Shown here: one piece after another, positions 1 to 5,589 of the stretch | Layout of the letters: each line of letters starts with the position of its first letter | Position numbering within the stretch: position 1 is the first letter of the stretch | NCBI GenBank assembly: GCA_002842255.1 | Contig: PHCM01000113.1 | Location: 1-5,589, forward strand | Reading direction: 5' to 3' | Length of the DNA stretch: 5,589 bases | From: Betaproteobacteria bacterium HGW-Betaproteobacteria-2 | GTDB lineage: Bacteria > Pseudomonadota > Gammaproteobacteria > Burkholderiales > Methylophilaceae | Translations under genes and position numbers: made by a program | The notes under the pieces: generated by a model | Databases searched by the model: none | What the model saw: the letters and a program-made list of their open reading frames with translations, nothing else | What the model was told of the DNA's origin: nothing

Positions 1-59
1 CCGGCTTCTGCTTCGTGGTTTGTTTCGGGGGCTTCCAGTATTTCAGTGAGGGTTCGCAT
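1..59 (-). CDS. Possible 5' end of a divergent gene, product unknown (partial)
   Basis: On the minus strand an ATG at 59-57 opens a frame that runs without a stop to the left edge (19 complete codons), reading MRTLTEILEAPETNHEAEA. The peptide is acidic and hydrophilic, and I do not recognise it. No clear Shine-Dalgarno precedes the ATG. A perfect minus-strand TATAAT lies at 117-112, about 50 bases upstream, and the A+T-rich stretch 60-121 looks like a divergent promoter region; these are the main reasons to list it. Against it, all three plus-strand frames are also open for some distance here (stops at 47-49, 75-77 and 85-87). The edge could therefore instead be the tail of a plus-strand gene. 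The call is tentative. Confidence 0.3.
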   Translation of the reverse strand, partial: MRTLTEILEAPETNHEAEA

Positions 60-111
60 GTTGAAATCGCATATTGAATCAGAGTGAAGTAAATTCCGGC
101 TTTGCCTTAGA

Positions 112-117
112 ATTATA
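112..117 (-). promoter_or_regulatory. Candidate -10 box (TATAAT) for the divergent left-edge gene
   Basis: The minus strand reads a perfect TATAAT. The best -35-like hexamer is TTGAAT at 138-133, giving a short 15-bp spacer, so the promoter is imperfect. On the plus strand the overlapping TAGAAT (108-113) could serve as a -10 box for the kinase gene. A start there would leave an extremely short or no leader before the ATG at 122. Confidence 0.3.
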
Positions 118-121
118 GGTT

Positions 122-901
122 ATGAAAACAGATTCAAACTGGCGCCTGCTTCCAGGTTTCGAACAGCTTGCTGCGATTTTCGGCAGCCTGAATGCCATAT
201 TCCGGCTGCAAGGTGAACATATCACCGGCGAACGCATCTCCAACGTCATCCGCGTCGAGCATCAGGGCATACGCTACTACGTTAAACGCTATTACGTTGC
301 CGGTAAAGGCTTGCGACGCTTCTTCGGCAAACCACGTATCCAGAGCGAATGGGAGAACCTGTTGTGGTTTGCGCAGCAGGGCATCCCGACCGCCCCGGTC
401 GTTGCCTATGGCATGCAGAAAAGATTCGGCCTGTTCCGGCGCGGCGCGCTCATCACGCAGGAAATCCCGGACACCCGGGATCTGGCCGATATCGCCAGAA
501 GCCATGACCCGAGACTGGCAGACCGGCAATGGGTCAAACACATCAGCCAGCAGGTGGCAGATGCCATGCATATCATGCACGCGCACCATTTCATCCATAA
601 CGATTTCAAATGGCGCAACCTGCTGGTGGACAGCCGGGGCCAGCTGTATTTGATCGACTGTCCGCTCGGCGATTTCTGGAGCGGAAAGCTGTTCGAGCAT
701 CGGGTATTGAAGGAATTCGCGACGCTCGACCGCGTGGCACGGTACAAATTAAGCAATACACAACGCCTGCGTTTTTATCTGCAATACGTGCAGAAGAACA
801 AACTGGCCACCGAGGACAAGGCCTTTCTGCGCAAACTCGCACAACGCAAGGAACGCAGGGTCAGCAGCTTTGCTCGGGGTAATGGCGCATTAAGTGCTTG
901 A
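122..901 (+). CDS. InaA/WaaP-type lipopolysaccharide kinase family protein
   Basis: A 259-residue protein with the fold signature of LPS kinases (Kdo/WaaP family, related to eukaryotic-type protein kinases). Visible motifs in order are a strand with the putative ATP-binding lysine (VKRYY, K55), a candidate helix-C glutamate at E76 or E78, the catalytic loop HNDFKWRN (159-166, D161 and N166), and a metal-binding aspartate in LIDCP (D179). All key kinase positions are present, so the enzyme is probably active. Known family members phosphorylate heptose or Kdo in the LPS core at the cytoplasmic face of the inner membrane. The exact substrate here is an inference, and no LPS synthesis genes are in view. 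There is no signal peptide or membrane segment. The ATG at 122 has only a poor ribosome-binding site (AGG two bases upstream), but no better in-frame start covers the kinase N-lobe. The C-terminus is rich in Lys/Arg. Family assignment is fairly sure; specific function is not. Confidence 0.8.
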   Translation: MKTDSNWRLLPGFEQLAAIFGSLNAIFRLQGEHITGERISNVIRVEHQGIRYYVKRYYVAGKGLRRFFGKPRIQSEWENLLWFAQQGIPTAPVVAYGMQKRFGLFRRGALITQEIPDTRDLADIARSHDPRLADRQWVKHISQQVADAMHIMHAHHFIHNDFKWRNLLVDSRGQLYLIDCPLGDFWSGKLFEHRVLKEFATLDRVARYKLSNTQRLRFYLQYVQKNKLATEDKAFLRKLAQRKERRVSSFARGNGALSA

Positions 902-906
902 ATTCG

Positions 907-1046
907 AGCCACAGAGGACACAGAGCACACAGAGGAAAATCGGCACGCAACATTTCAATGCAGCACCCAGCCTCCAAGCCACTCTTCATCCTTGCTATTT
1001 TTTCTCTATGGTGCTTTTCTCTGTGGCCTCTGTGAACTCTGTGGCT
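907..1046. repeat. Imperfect inverted repeat built of CACAGAG units
   Basis: The left arm (907-939) holds CACAGAG three times, at 910-916, 919-925 and 928-934, an exact 9-base period. The right arm (1015-1046) holds the complement CTCTGTG three times, at 1019-1025, 1028-1034 and 1037-1043, also with 9-base period. A degenerate fourth copy (CTCTATG) lies at 1004-1010. Reverse-complemented, the right arm matches the left from AGCCACAGAG to the final AAAA, differing at four bases in the inter-unit spacers plus one single-base indel. About 75 bases of non-coding sequence separate the arms. No transposase or clear target-site duplication is visible. It may be a MITE-like or REP-like non-coding element; I recall similar CACAGAG-rich stretches in many environmental bacterial genomes, but cannot verify this. 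It starts 6 bases after the kinase stop codon. Confidence 0.75.
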
Positions 1047-1058
1047 AACTGATTTTTT
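907..1058 (+). terminator. Possible terminator for the kinase transcript formed by the inverted repeat
   Basis: In RNA the two CACAGAG/CTCTGTG arms could pair into a long imperfect stem. The right arm is followed after 6 bases by a run of six T (1053-1058). This resembles an intrinsic terminator, but the 75-base loop is unusually large, so the efficiency is doubtful. Confidence 0.3.
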
Positions 1059-1109
1059 ATTCTAATAATCAAATCACTATCCGGATTAGGTTTCAACTGC
1101 CGTATCGCG

Positions 1110-1115
1110 TAAAAT
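1110..1115 (+). promoter_or_regulatory. Candidate -10 box (TAAAAT) for prfC
   Basis: TAAAAT in the context gcgTAAAATagcgcc lies 27 bases before the prfC ATG. It predicts a start near 1121-1123 and a leader of about 20 bases. No convincing -35 hexamer is present at 16-18 bp (TTAGGT or TAGGTT only). The same box in similar GC context precedes metG and mrp in this window, which raises confidence. Confidence 0.4.
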
Positions 1116-1142
1116 AGCGCCTTTTCGTCTTTAGCCAGCCCC

Positions 1143-2717
1143 ATGAGTACCTTGCAGGAAGAAATCAAACGTCGTCGCACCTTTGCCATCATCTCCCACC
1201 CGGATGCCGGTAAAACCACGCTCACCGAAAAACTGCTGTGGTTCGGCGGTGCGATTCAGGTCGCCGGCGAAGTGCGTGGCCGCAAGGCGGCACGCCATGC
1301 CACCTCGGACTGGATGGAACTGGAAAAACAACGCGGCATCTCGGTGACCTCATCCGTCATGCAGTTCCCCTACCGCGAGCACATGATCAACCTGCTCGAC
1401 ACCCCGGGCCACGACGACTTTTCGGAAGATACCTATCGCACACTGACGGCGGTCGACTCCGCCGTCATGGTCATCGACTCGGTCAACGGCGTCGAAGCGC
1501 AGACCATCAAGCTGCTCAACGTCTGCCGCATGCGCGACACTCCCATCATCACTTTCATCAACAAGCTGGACCGCGAATCGCGTGCACCCATCGAGTTGCT
1601 GGACGAAATTGAATCGGTACTCGGCATGCAGTGCGCGCCGATGACTTGGCCGATCGGCATGGGCAAGACTTTCCGCGGCGTTTATAACCTCTATACCGAC
1701 AGCATTTCCTTCTTTGACCGCAATGCCGAAAAAGGCACCTCGGAAACGATTCAAGGCCTGGACAACCCGCGGCTGGATGAACTGATCGGCCACCAGGCCG
1801 AAGAGCTGCGCATCGACGTCGAACTGGTACGCGGCGCCTCGCACAGCTTTGACAAGGAGGATTACCTCTCCGGCAAGCAGACACCTGTCTATTTCGGCTC
1901 CGCCATCAACAACTTCGGCGTGCAATCCCTGCTGGATGCCGTGGTCGATCTCTCACCGGCACCGCTGCCACGGCAGACCGCTACACGCCAGGTGGACCCG
2001 GATGAACCCAAATTCTCCGGCTTTGTGTTCAAGATCCAGGCCAATATGGACCCCAAGCACCGCGACCGCATCGCCTTTCTGCGCGTCTGCTCCGGCCGTT
2101 TCGAACGCGGCATGAAGATCAAGCAGGCCTCTACCGGCAAATTGCTGGCGGTCAACAACGCCATCACTTTCATGGCGCAAGACCGTACCACCATGGATGA
2201 AGCCTATTCCGGCGACATCATCGGCATTCCCAACCACGGCACCATCAAGCTCGGCGACACTTTCTCCGAAGGCGAAACGCTGAAGTTCATCGGCATCCCG
2301 TCCTTCGCGCCGGAATATTTCCGCCGCGCTCGCATCAAGAACCCGCTGAAGATGAAGCAGTTGCAGTTAGGCTTGAAACAACTGGCGGAAGAAGGCGCGA
2401 CCCAGGTCTACCGGCCAATGTTGAGCAATGACATGATCCTGGGCGCTGTCGGTATCCTGCAGTTCGATGTCGTGGCGCACCGGCTTGAACATGAATACAG
2501 CGTCGATGTCGTCTTCGAGAACGTCGACTGCTCGACCGCACGCTGGCTGCGCGGCTCTGAAGCCGACCTGAAGTCGATTGCCGACAAGTACGGCTTCAAT
2601 GTCGCACTCGACGGCGCCGGCGATTACGTTTACCTGGCACCCAACCGCGTCAATCTGCAAATGGCGCAGGAACGCTATCCGGATATCCAGTTCCTGGAAA
2701 CCCGGGAAATTTTCTAG
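1143..2717 (+). CDS. prfC: Peptide chain release factor 3 (RF3)
   Basis: RF3 is a cytoplasmic translational GTPase that speeds the recycling of RF1 and RF2 from the ribosome after peptide release. The 524-residue protein is close to the E. coli length of 529 and collinear with it. GTP-binding motifs are all intact: G1 SHPDAGKT (18-25), the RGISVTSSV switch region (64-72), G3 DTPGHDDF (86-93), G4 NKLD (140-143) and G5 GSA (252-254). The RF3-type insert with [13 protein letters not shown] precedes the switch. An EF-Tu-like second domain follows from about 280, and the RF3 C-terminal domain from about 385 ([18 protein letters not shown]). The ATG at 1143 is fixed by alignment with the E. coli N-terminus and by an in-frame TAA at 1110-1112 with no start codon between. 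No Shine-Dalgarno is visible upstream. It appears monocistronic. No frameshift or missing motif is seen. Confidence 0.97.
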   Translation: MSTLQEEIKRRRTFAIISHPDAGKTTLTEKLLWFGGAIQVAGEVRGRKAARHATSDWMELEKQRGISVTSSVMQFPYREHMINLLDTPGHDDFSEDTYRTLTAVDSAVMVIDSVNGVEAQTIKLLNVCRMRDTPIITFINKLDRESRAPIELLDEIESVLGMQCAPMTWPIGMGKTFRGVYNLYTDSISFFDRNAEKGTSETIQGLDNPRLDELIGHQAEELRIDVELVRGASHSFDKEDYLSGKQTPVYFGSAINNFGVQSLLDAVVDLSPAPLPRQTATRQVDPDEPKFSGFVFKIQANMDPKHRDRIAFLRVCSGRFERGMKIKQASTGKLLAVNNAITFMAQDRTTMDEAYSGDIIGIPNHGTIKLGDTFSEGETLKFIGIPSFAPEYFRRARIKNPLKMKQLQLGLKQLAEEGATQVYRPMLSNDMILGAVGILQFDVVAHRLEHEYSVDVVFENVDCSTARWLRGSEADLKSIADKYGFNVALDGAGDYVYLAPNRVNLQMAQERYPDIQFLETREIF

Positions 2718-2740
2718 AAATATACTGGGAATATTTCCCG
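2703..2740 (+). repeat. Inverted repeat over the prfC stop codon
   Basis: CGGGAAAT (2703-2710) is complementary to ATTTCCCG (2733-2740), spanning the TAG stop at 2715-2717. A competing smaller hairpin, GGGAA (2727-2731) with TTCCC (2735-2739), shares the right arm. No T-run follows, so it is not a standard intrinsic terminator. It may protect the prfC mRNA 3' end or be incidental. Confidence 0.4.
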
Positions 2741-2756
2741 AGAAAGCCGCAGCCTC

Positions 2757-2784
2757 TTGCCAGTTTAGAGGCCGAACCTGTAAT
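2757..2784 (+). promoter_or_regulatory. Sigma70-type promoter for the comEA-like gene
   Basis: TTGCCA (2757-2762, five of six consensus bases) and TGTAAT (2779-2784, five of six) are separated by 16 bp. Transcription would begin near 2790, leaving a leader of about 78 bases. A 6-bp inverted repeat, GCCTCT (2752-2757) and AGAGGC (2767-2772), overlaps the -35 box and spacer and could be an operator. Confidence 0.5.
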
Positions 2785-2788
2785 TTGC

Positions 2789-2840
2789 GATTGCATAGTA
2801 GGTCTCTGAACTGAAATGCAATCTTTGCCAGCCTCCTGGC
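2789..2840 (+). promoter_or_regulatory. Structured 5' leader of the comEA-like gene
   Basis: Two inverted repeats lie between the predicted start site and the ribosome-binding site. The first is a perfect 8-bp pair, GATTGCAT (2789-2796) and ATGCAATC (2816-2823). The second is GCCAG (2827-2831), loop CCTC, CTGGC (2836-2840). The ribosome-binding site itself is left free. It matches no riboswitch class I know. The structure is read by eye and its function is unknown. Confidence 0.35.
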
Positions 2841-2856
2841 CGGCTGCCACTCTTAC

Positions 2857-2862
2857 AGGGGA
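2857..2862 (+). promoter_or_regulatory. Ribosome-binding site of the comEA-like gene
   Basis: AGGGGA lies 6 bases before the ATG at 2869. It is the strongest Shine-Dalgarno in the window and fixes the start codon, which also begins a well-formed signal peptide. Confidence 0.75.
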
Positions 2863-2868
2863 AAAATA

Positions 2869-3159
2869 ATGAAGAAACTTCTGCTTATTGTTGCAAGTGT
2901 CATCGCTTTCTCGGTCAATCCTGCCTTTGCTGCTGTCGATATCAATACCGCCACCGCTGCACAACTGGAATCGGTGGACGGCATCGGTCCGAAAAAGGCG
3001 GAAGCCATTGTCGAATACCGCAAGAAAAATGGTTCGTTCAAATCGGTCGACGATCTGGAAAACGTCAAGGGCCTGGGCAAGGCCAGCATCGACAAGATGC
3101 GCAACGAGCTGACCGTTGGCGCCGCCAAGAAAACGGCAGCTGCACCAGCCAAAAAATAG
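2869..3159 (+). CDS. Secreted helix-hairpin-helix protein, ComEA-like
   Basis: A 96-residue protein with three parts. Residues 1-21 form a signal peptide: a KK pair, a hydrophobic stretch LLLIVASVIAF, and a likely signal peptidase I site after AFA (21/22). Residues 24-81 form a ComEA-type double helix-hairpin-helix unit beginning DINTATAAQLESVDGIG, with hairpins GIGPKKA (38-44) and GLGKAS (68-73). Residues 84-96 are a short Ala/Lys/Pro tail ending AAAPAKK. HhH hairpins bind the DNA backbone without sequence preference. In ComEA this pulls incoming DNA into the periplasm during natural transformation. Single-domain periplasmic ComEA proteins of this size are common in Gram-negative bacteria. 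No other competence gene is in view, so a role in DNA uptake is inferred from the family. The gene has its own promoter and ends at a strong terminator, so it is probably monocistronic. Confidence 0.88.
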   Translation: MKKLLLIVASVIAFSVNPAFAAVDINTATAAQLESVDGIGPKKAEAIVEYRKKNGSFKSVDDLENVKGLGKASIDKMRNELTVGAAKKTAAAPAKK

Positions 3160-3186
3160 ACTGCACTATTGGCAACAAACCGGCAA

Positions 3187-3224
3187 CAATAAAAAAGCCC
3201 CGGAAATCCGGGGCTTTTTTATTG
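3187..3224. terminator. Bidirectional intrinsic terminator between comEA-like gene and metG
   Basis: An exact palindrome with 18-base arms: CAATAAAAAAGCCCCGGA (3187-3204) and its complement (3207-3224) around a 2-base centre. The GC-rich core GCCCCGG/CCGGGGC closes a four-base loop. A run of six T follows on the plus strand (3215-3220) and six A precede it (3191-3196), so it works in both directions. It lies 27 bases after the comEA-like stop and 22 bases beyond the metG stop, serving both convergent genes. Confidence 0.93.
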
Positions 3225-3246
3225 CACGCGCTTCTTTATTGCAAAC

Positions 3247-5325
3247 TTACTTCACGCGCATGCCGGGCTGTGCGCCGCTGTCAGGCGACAGGATGAAAGG
3301 CCCGCCACGCTCGTCACTGGCCGCCAGCACCATACCCTCGCTCAAACCAAACTTCATCTTGCGCGGCGCCAGGTTGGCAACCACCACCGTCAAACGACCC
3401 TTCAGTGTTTCCGGATCGTAAGCCGACTTGATGCCGGCGAAAACGTTGCGGGTCTTTTCCTCGCCGATATCCAGCGTCAGTTGCAGCAGTTTCTCCGCGC
3501 CTTCGACATGGTTGGCATCGACGATTTTGGCGATACGCAGATCGACCTTGGTGAAATCATCAATACTGATATAACTGGCTCCTTCCGCCGCCGGGGCGCT
3601 GGCTGCCGGAGCAGCAGGTGTTGTTGTTGCTTGCATGGTTTCCTTGTTGGCTTCTGTCATGGCTTCTATCTGTTTAGGGTCTATACGGGTAATCAAATGC
3701 TCATAGGTCTTGATGGCGTGGCCGGCCGGCAAGCTGGAATTCACAGCAGGCCAATCCAACGGGGCTACATTGAGGAAGGCTTCGATCTCCTCGGCGAGCT
3801 TCGGCAATATCGGTTTCAGATACAAGGTCAGCAAACGGAACATCTCCAGCGCATCGGAGCAGACTTGCTGCAGCGCACTGGCCTGCGCCTCGTCCTTGGC
3901 CATGACCCACGGTGCTTTTTCCGCCACAAAGCCGTTGGCAACGTCAGCGAGACGCATGATCTCACGCAGGGCACGACCGAAATCGCGCTGCTCATAACTC
4001 TCGGCAATGGCCGCAGCCTGTGCCTGCATCTCGGCAACCACCGGGTTGTTGCCGGTTGGGTTTAGCTTACCGTCGAAACGCTTGCTGATGAACCCGGCCG
4101 TACGGCTGGCGATATTGATGTACTTGCCGACCAGGTCGCTGTTGACACGTGCAACGAAGTCCTCGAGGTTGAGGTCGATATCTTCCATCGTGCCGTTCAA
4201 CTTCGCGGCATAGTAGTAACGCAGGTATTCCGGGTTCTTCACATGTTGCAGATAACTCTCGGCAGTAATGAAAGTGCCGCGCGACTTCGACATCTTCTCG
4301 CCGTTGACGGTGAGAAAACCGTGGGCGAACACCTTGGTCGGCGTACGGTAGCCGGAGTAGTGCAGCGTGGCCGGCCAGAACAAGGCATGGAAATAGAGGA
4401 TGTCCTTGCCGATGAAGTGATAGAGCTCGGTCTGGCTGCCAGCTTTCCAGTATTCGTCGAAATTCAGCCCGGCTTTTTGATTGCCGTCAGCTGATTGCCG
4501 ACTCTTTATACACAGGTTCTTGAAACTGGCCATGTAGCCGATCGGCGCATCGAGCCAGACATAAAAATACTTGCCCGGCGCATCCGGGATCTCGAAGCCG
4601 AAATACGGCGCGTCACGCGAAATATCCCAGTCGGACAAGCCGGACTCGAACCACTCGCCCATCTTGTTGGCCGCCTCGGCCTGCAAGGTGCCGGAACGTG
4701 TCCAGCTTCTGAGAAAGTCCTCGCACTCGGACAGCTTGAAGAAGTAATGCTCGGTCTCCTTGCGCACCGGCGCTGCGCCGGAAACGGCGGAGAACGGGTT
4801 GATCAGCTCAGTCGGGTTGTAGGTCGCGCCGCAGACTTCGCAGGAATCACCGTACTGGTCCTTGGCGTGGCACTTGGGGCACTCGCCCTTGATGAAACGG
4901 TCCGGCAGGAACATGTTCTTGACCGGGTCGTAAAACTGTTCGATGGTCCTGGTGGCGATCTTGCCGTCGGCCTTCAGTGCCTGGTAGATGCCGCACGCCA
5001 GTTCGCGATTTTCCTCGGAATTGGTCGAATAGTAATTATCGAAATTCACCAGGAAGCCGGCAAAATCAGTGCTATGTTCGGCATGCACGCGGTCGATCAG
5101 TTGTTCCGGCGTGATGCCCTCTTTCTCCGCCCGCAGCATGATGGGCGTGCCATGCGTGTCGTCGGCACAGACATAATGCACATCATGCCCCTGCATCTTC
5201 AGGAAGCGCACCCAGATGTCGGTCTGGATATATTCCACCAGGTGGCCGAGGTGGATGCTGCCATTGGCATAAGGCAATGCAGAGGTAACGAGGATTTTGC
5301 GTGGCTGTGGCTGTGTATCTGACAT
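3247..5325 (-). CDS. metG: Methionyl-tRNA synthetase
   Basis: Cytoplasmic enzyme that charges tRNA(Met) and initiator tRNA with methionine using ATP. The 692-residue protein has the full long-form architecture. It has the class I Rossmann fold with [13 protein letters not shown] carrying the HIGH-type motif HLGH (25-28), and a zinc knuckle with Cys149, Cys152, Cys162 and Cys165. It also has the KMSKS loop (344-348), an alpha-helical anticodon-binding domain (about 390-540), an Ala/Pro-rich linker, and a C-terminal tRNA-binding OB-fold (about 583-692, beginning [18 protein letters not shown]) used for dimerisation and tRNA binding. E. coli MetG has 677 residues; part of the extra length is an insertion near 273-288. 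The ATG at 5325 gives the expected N-terminus just before [13 protein letters not shown], though no Shine-Dalgarno is visible upstream. It is convergent with the comEA-like gene and divergent from mrp. Confidence 0.98.
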   Translation of the reverse strand: MSDTQPQPRKILVTSALPYANGSIHLGHLVEYIQTDIWVRFLKMQGHDVHYVCADDTHGTPIMLRAEKEGITPEQLIDRVHAEHSTDFAGFLVNFDNYYSTNSEENRELACGIYQALKADGKIATRTIEQFYDPVKNMFLPDRFIKGECPKCHAKDQYGDSCEVCGATYNPTELINPFSAVSGAAPVRKETEHYFFKLSECEDFLRSWTRSGTLQAEAANKMGEWFESGLSDWDISRDAPYFGFEIPDAPGKYFYVWLDAPIGYMASFKNLCIKSRQSADGNQKAGLNFDEYWKAGSQTELYHFIGKDILYFHALFWPATLHYSGYRTPTKVFAHGFLTVNGEKMSKSRGTFITAESYLQHVKNPEYLRYYYAAKLNGTMEDIDLNLEDFVARVNSDLVGKYINIASRTAGFISKRFDGKLNPTGNNPVVAEMQAQAAAIAESYEQRDFGRALREIMRLADVANGFVAEKAPWVMAKDEAQASALQQVCSDALEMFRLLTLYLKPILPKLAEEIEAFLNVAPLDWPAVNSSLPAGHAIKTYEHLITRIDPKQIEAMTEANKETMQATTTPAAPAASAPAAEGASYISIDDFTKVDLRIAKIVDANHVEGAEKLLQLTLDIGEEKTRNVFAGIKSAYDPETLKGRLTVVVANLAPRKMKFGLSEGMVLAASDERGGPFILSPDSGAQPGMRVK

Positions 5326-5365
5326 TTAGCGAGATTCGAGTTTTAAGTGACTGAACGAAACCGGC

Positions 5366-5371
5366 ATTTTA
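5366..5371 (-). promoter_or_regulatory. Candidate -10 box (TAAAAT) for metG
   Basis: On the minus strand gcTAAAATgccgg lies about 40 bases upstream of the metG ATG. It predicts a leader of roughly 30-35 bases. No good -35 hexamer is found at the usual spacing. An inverted repeat, AGCAAA (5371-5376) with TTTGCT (5393-5398), lies immediately upstream of and touching the box and could be an operator site. No methionine riboswitch or T-box is seen in the short leader. Confidence 0.4.
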
Positions 5372-5431
5372 GCAAATGCAGCGGGCTTGCGCTTTGCTAT
5401 CTTGTCTCAACCAAACCGATGTTCACGCAAT

Positions 5432-5461
5432 ATCGCGTGCAGTTTCAATCGCGCATGCAGT
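5432..5461. repeat. Imperfect tandem repeat in the metG-mrp intergenic region
   Basis: ATCGCGTGCAGT (5432-5443) recurs as ATCGCGCATGCAGT (5448-5461) with a two-base insertion, offset by 16 bases. It lies just upstream of the candidate mrp -10 box, where an activator or repressor could bind. The similarity is short and may be chance. Confidence 0.3.
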
Positions 5462-5477
5462 AAAAATGCACATGGGC

Positions 5478-5483
5478 TAAAAT
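5478..5483 (+). promoter_or_regulatory. Candidate -10 box (TAAAAT) for mrp
   Basis: ggcTAAAATtgcc lies 40 bases before the mrp ATG and predicts a start near 5490. As with prfC and metG, the hexamer sits in GC context and lacks a recognisable -35 partner at 16-18 bp. Confidence 0.4.
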
Positions 5484-5512
5484 TGCCTTCTCACCCAACA
5501 CTTTGCAAAAGC

Positions 5513-5516
5513 AGGA
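5513..5516 (+). promoter_or_regulatory. Ribosome-binding site of mrp
   Basis: AGGA, in the context GCAGGATT, lies 7 bases before the ATG at 5524, a normal Shine-Dalgarno spacing that supports this start. Confidence 0.55.
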
Positions 5517-5523
5517 TTCCGGC

Positions 5524-5589
5524 ATGGCCATCACAGAAACGCAGATTCAGGAAACACTCAAGACATTGCTCGACCCCAATACCGGCAAG
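5524..5589 (+). CDS. mrp: Iron-sulfur cluster carrier protein Mrp/ApbC, N-terminal fragment
   Basis: Only the first 22 codons are inside the window: MAITETQIQETL followed by KTLLDPNTGK. This matches the start of the MIP18/DUF59 domain that precedes the P-loop ATPase domain in bacterial Mrp/ApbC, where a helix is followed by a conserved DPNTG turn. Mrp/ApbC binds and transfers [4Fe-4S] clusters to target proteins in the cytoplasm. The ATPase motifs lie beyond the edge and cannot be checked. Context strengthens the call, because mrp is divergent from metG in E. coli and other proteobacteria. The two genes here share a 198-base promoter region. The reading frame is open to the edge and preceded by a ribosome-binding site. 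Confidence 0.82.
   Translation, partial: MAITETQIQETLKTLLDPNTGK

Noticed and set aside
998..1003. T-run in the repeat spacer as a terminator for the kinase gene
   Set aside because: No GC-rich hairpin lies directly upstream of these six T, so it does not form an intrinsic terminator on its own.
910..1043. CRISPR array suspected from regularly spaced short repeats
   Set aside because: Units are 7 bases with 2-base gaps and the two groups are in opposite orientation. There are no 25-45 base repeats, unique spacers or cas genes.
995..1225. Minus-strand open frame of 76 codons across the prfC start
   Set aside because: Its C-terminal part is translated from the CACAGAG repeat (low-complexity TEFTEATEKS-like peptide) and the rest is antisense to the conserved RF3 P-loop region. 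A shadow, not a gene.
1350..1925. Minus-strand open frame of 191 codons antisense to prfC
   Set aside because: Opposite the conserved RF3 G domain; its composition is that of an antisense frame and no protein family is recognisable.
3481..4065. Plus-strand open frame of 194 codons antisense to the metG C-terminal half
   Set aside because: No ribosome-binding site or family motif, and fully contained within the well-supported metG.
4495..5322. Plus-strand open frame of 275 codons antisense to metG
   Set aside because: It lies wholly opposite the strongly conserved metG catalytic domain, has no ribosome-binding site or recognisable motifs, and is explained by GC-rich codon usage of metG.
5326..5365. 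Methionine-responsive riboswitch or T-box in the metG leader
   Set aside because: The predicted leader is only about 30-35 bases, with no conserved SAM-riboswitch or T-box sequence, so there is no room for such an element.

Overview
The window looks like a chromosomal housekeeping segment of a Gram-negative proteobacterium, most likely a betaproteobacterium. That placement is an inference. It rests on an LPS-kinase (InaA/WaaP-type) protein, which implies an outer membrane; an RF3 and a long MetG (with C-terminal tRNA-binding domain) that both closely resemble the E. coli proteins; and the metG/mrp divergent pair familiar from proteobacteria. No search could be run, so the genus is not claimed.

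Layout from left to right. At the left edge a minus-strand reading frame starting at about 59 may be the first codons of a divergent gene, but this is weak. A plus-strand InaA-family kinase-like gene follows (122-901). The gap 902-1142 holds a striking inverted-repeat element built of CACAGAG units at 9-nt period, and ends with a likely -10 box for prfC. prfC (1143-2717) encodes peptide chain release factor 3. The gap 2718-2868 holds a good sigma70-like promoter and a leader with two inverted repeats, ahead of a small secreted helix-hairpin-helix protein of the ComEA type (2869-3159). A perfect 18-bp-arm palindrome with flanking A and T tracts (3187-3224) is a bidirectional terminator shared with the convergent metG.

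metG (3247-5325, minus strand) encodes methionyl-tRNA synthetase. The gap 5326-5523 is a divergent promoter region, and the last 66 bases are the start of an mrp/apbC gene (iron-sulfur cluster carrier P-loop ATPase). The genes do not form one pathway. prfC and metG serve translation, mrp serves Fe-S protein maturation, the HhH protein probably binds DNA outside the cytoplasmic membrane, and the kinase probably modifies lipopolysaccharide. Each appears to be its own transcription unit, since every gap has promoter- or terminator-like signals.

I found no CRISPR array, tRNA, rRNA, transposase or recognisable novel multi-gene system. The features most worth a second look are the CACAGAG inverted repeat, the structured leader of the comEA-like gene, and a recurring TAAAAT box in GC context upstream of prfC, metG and mrp.
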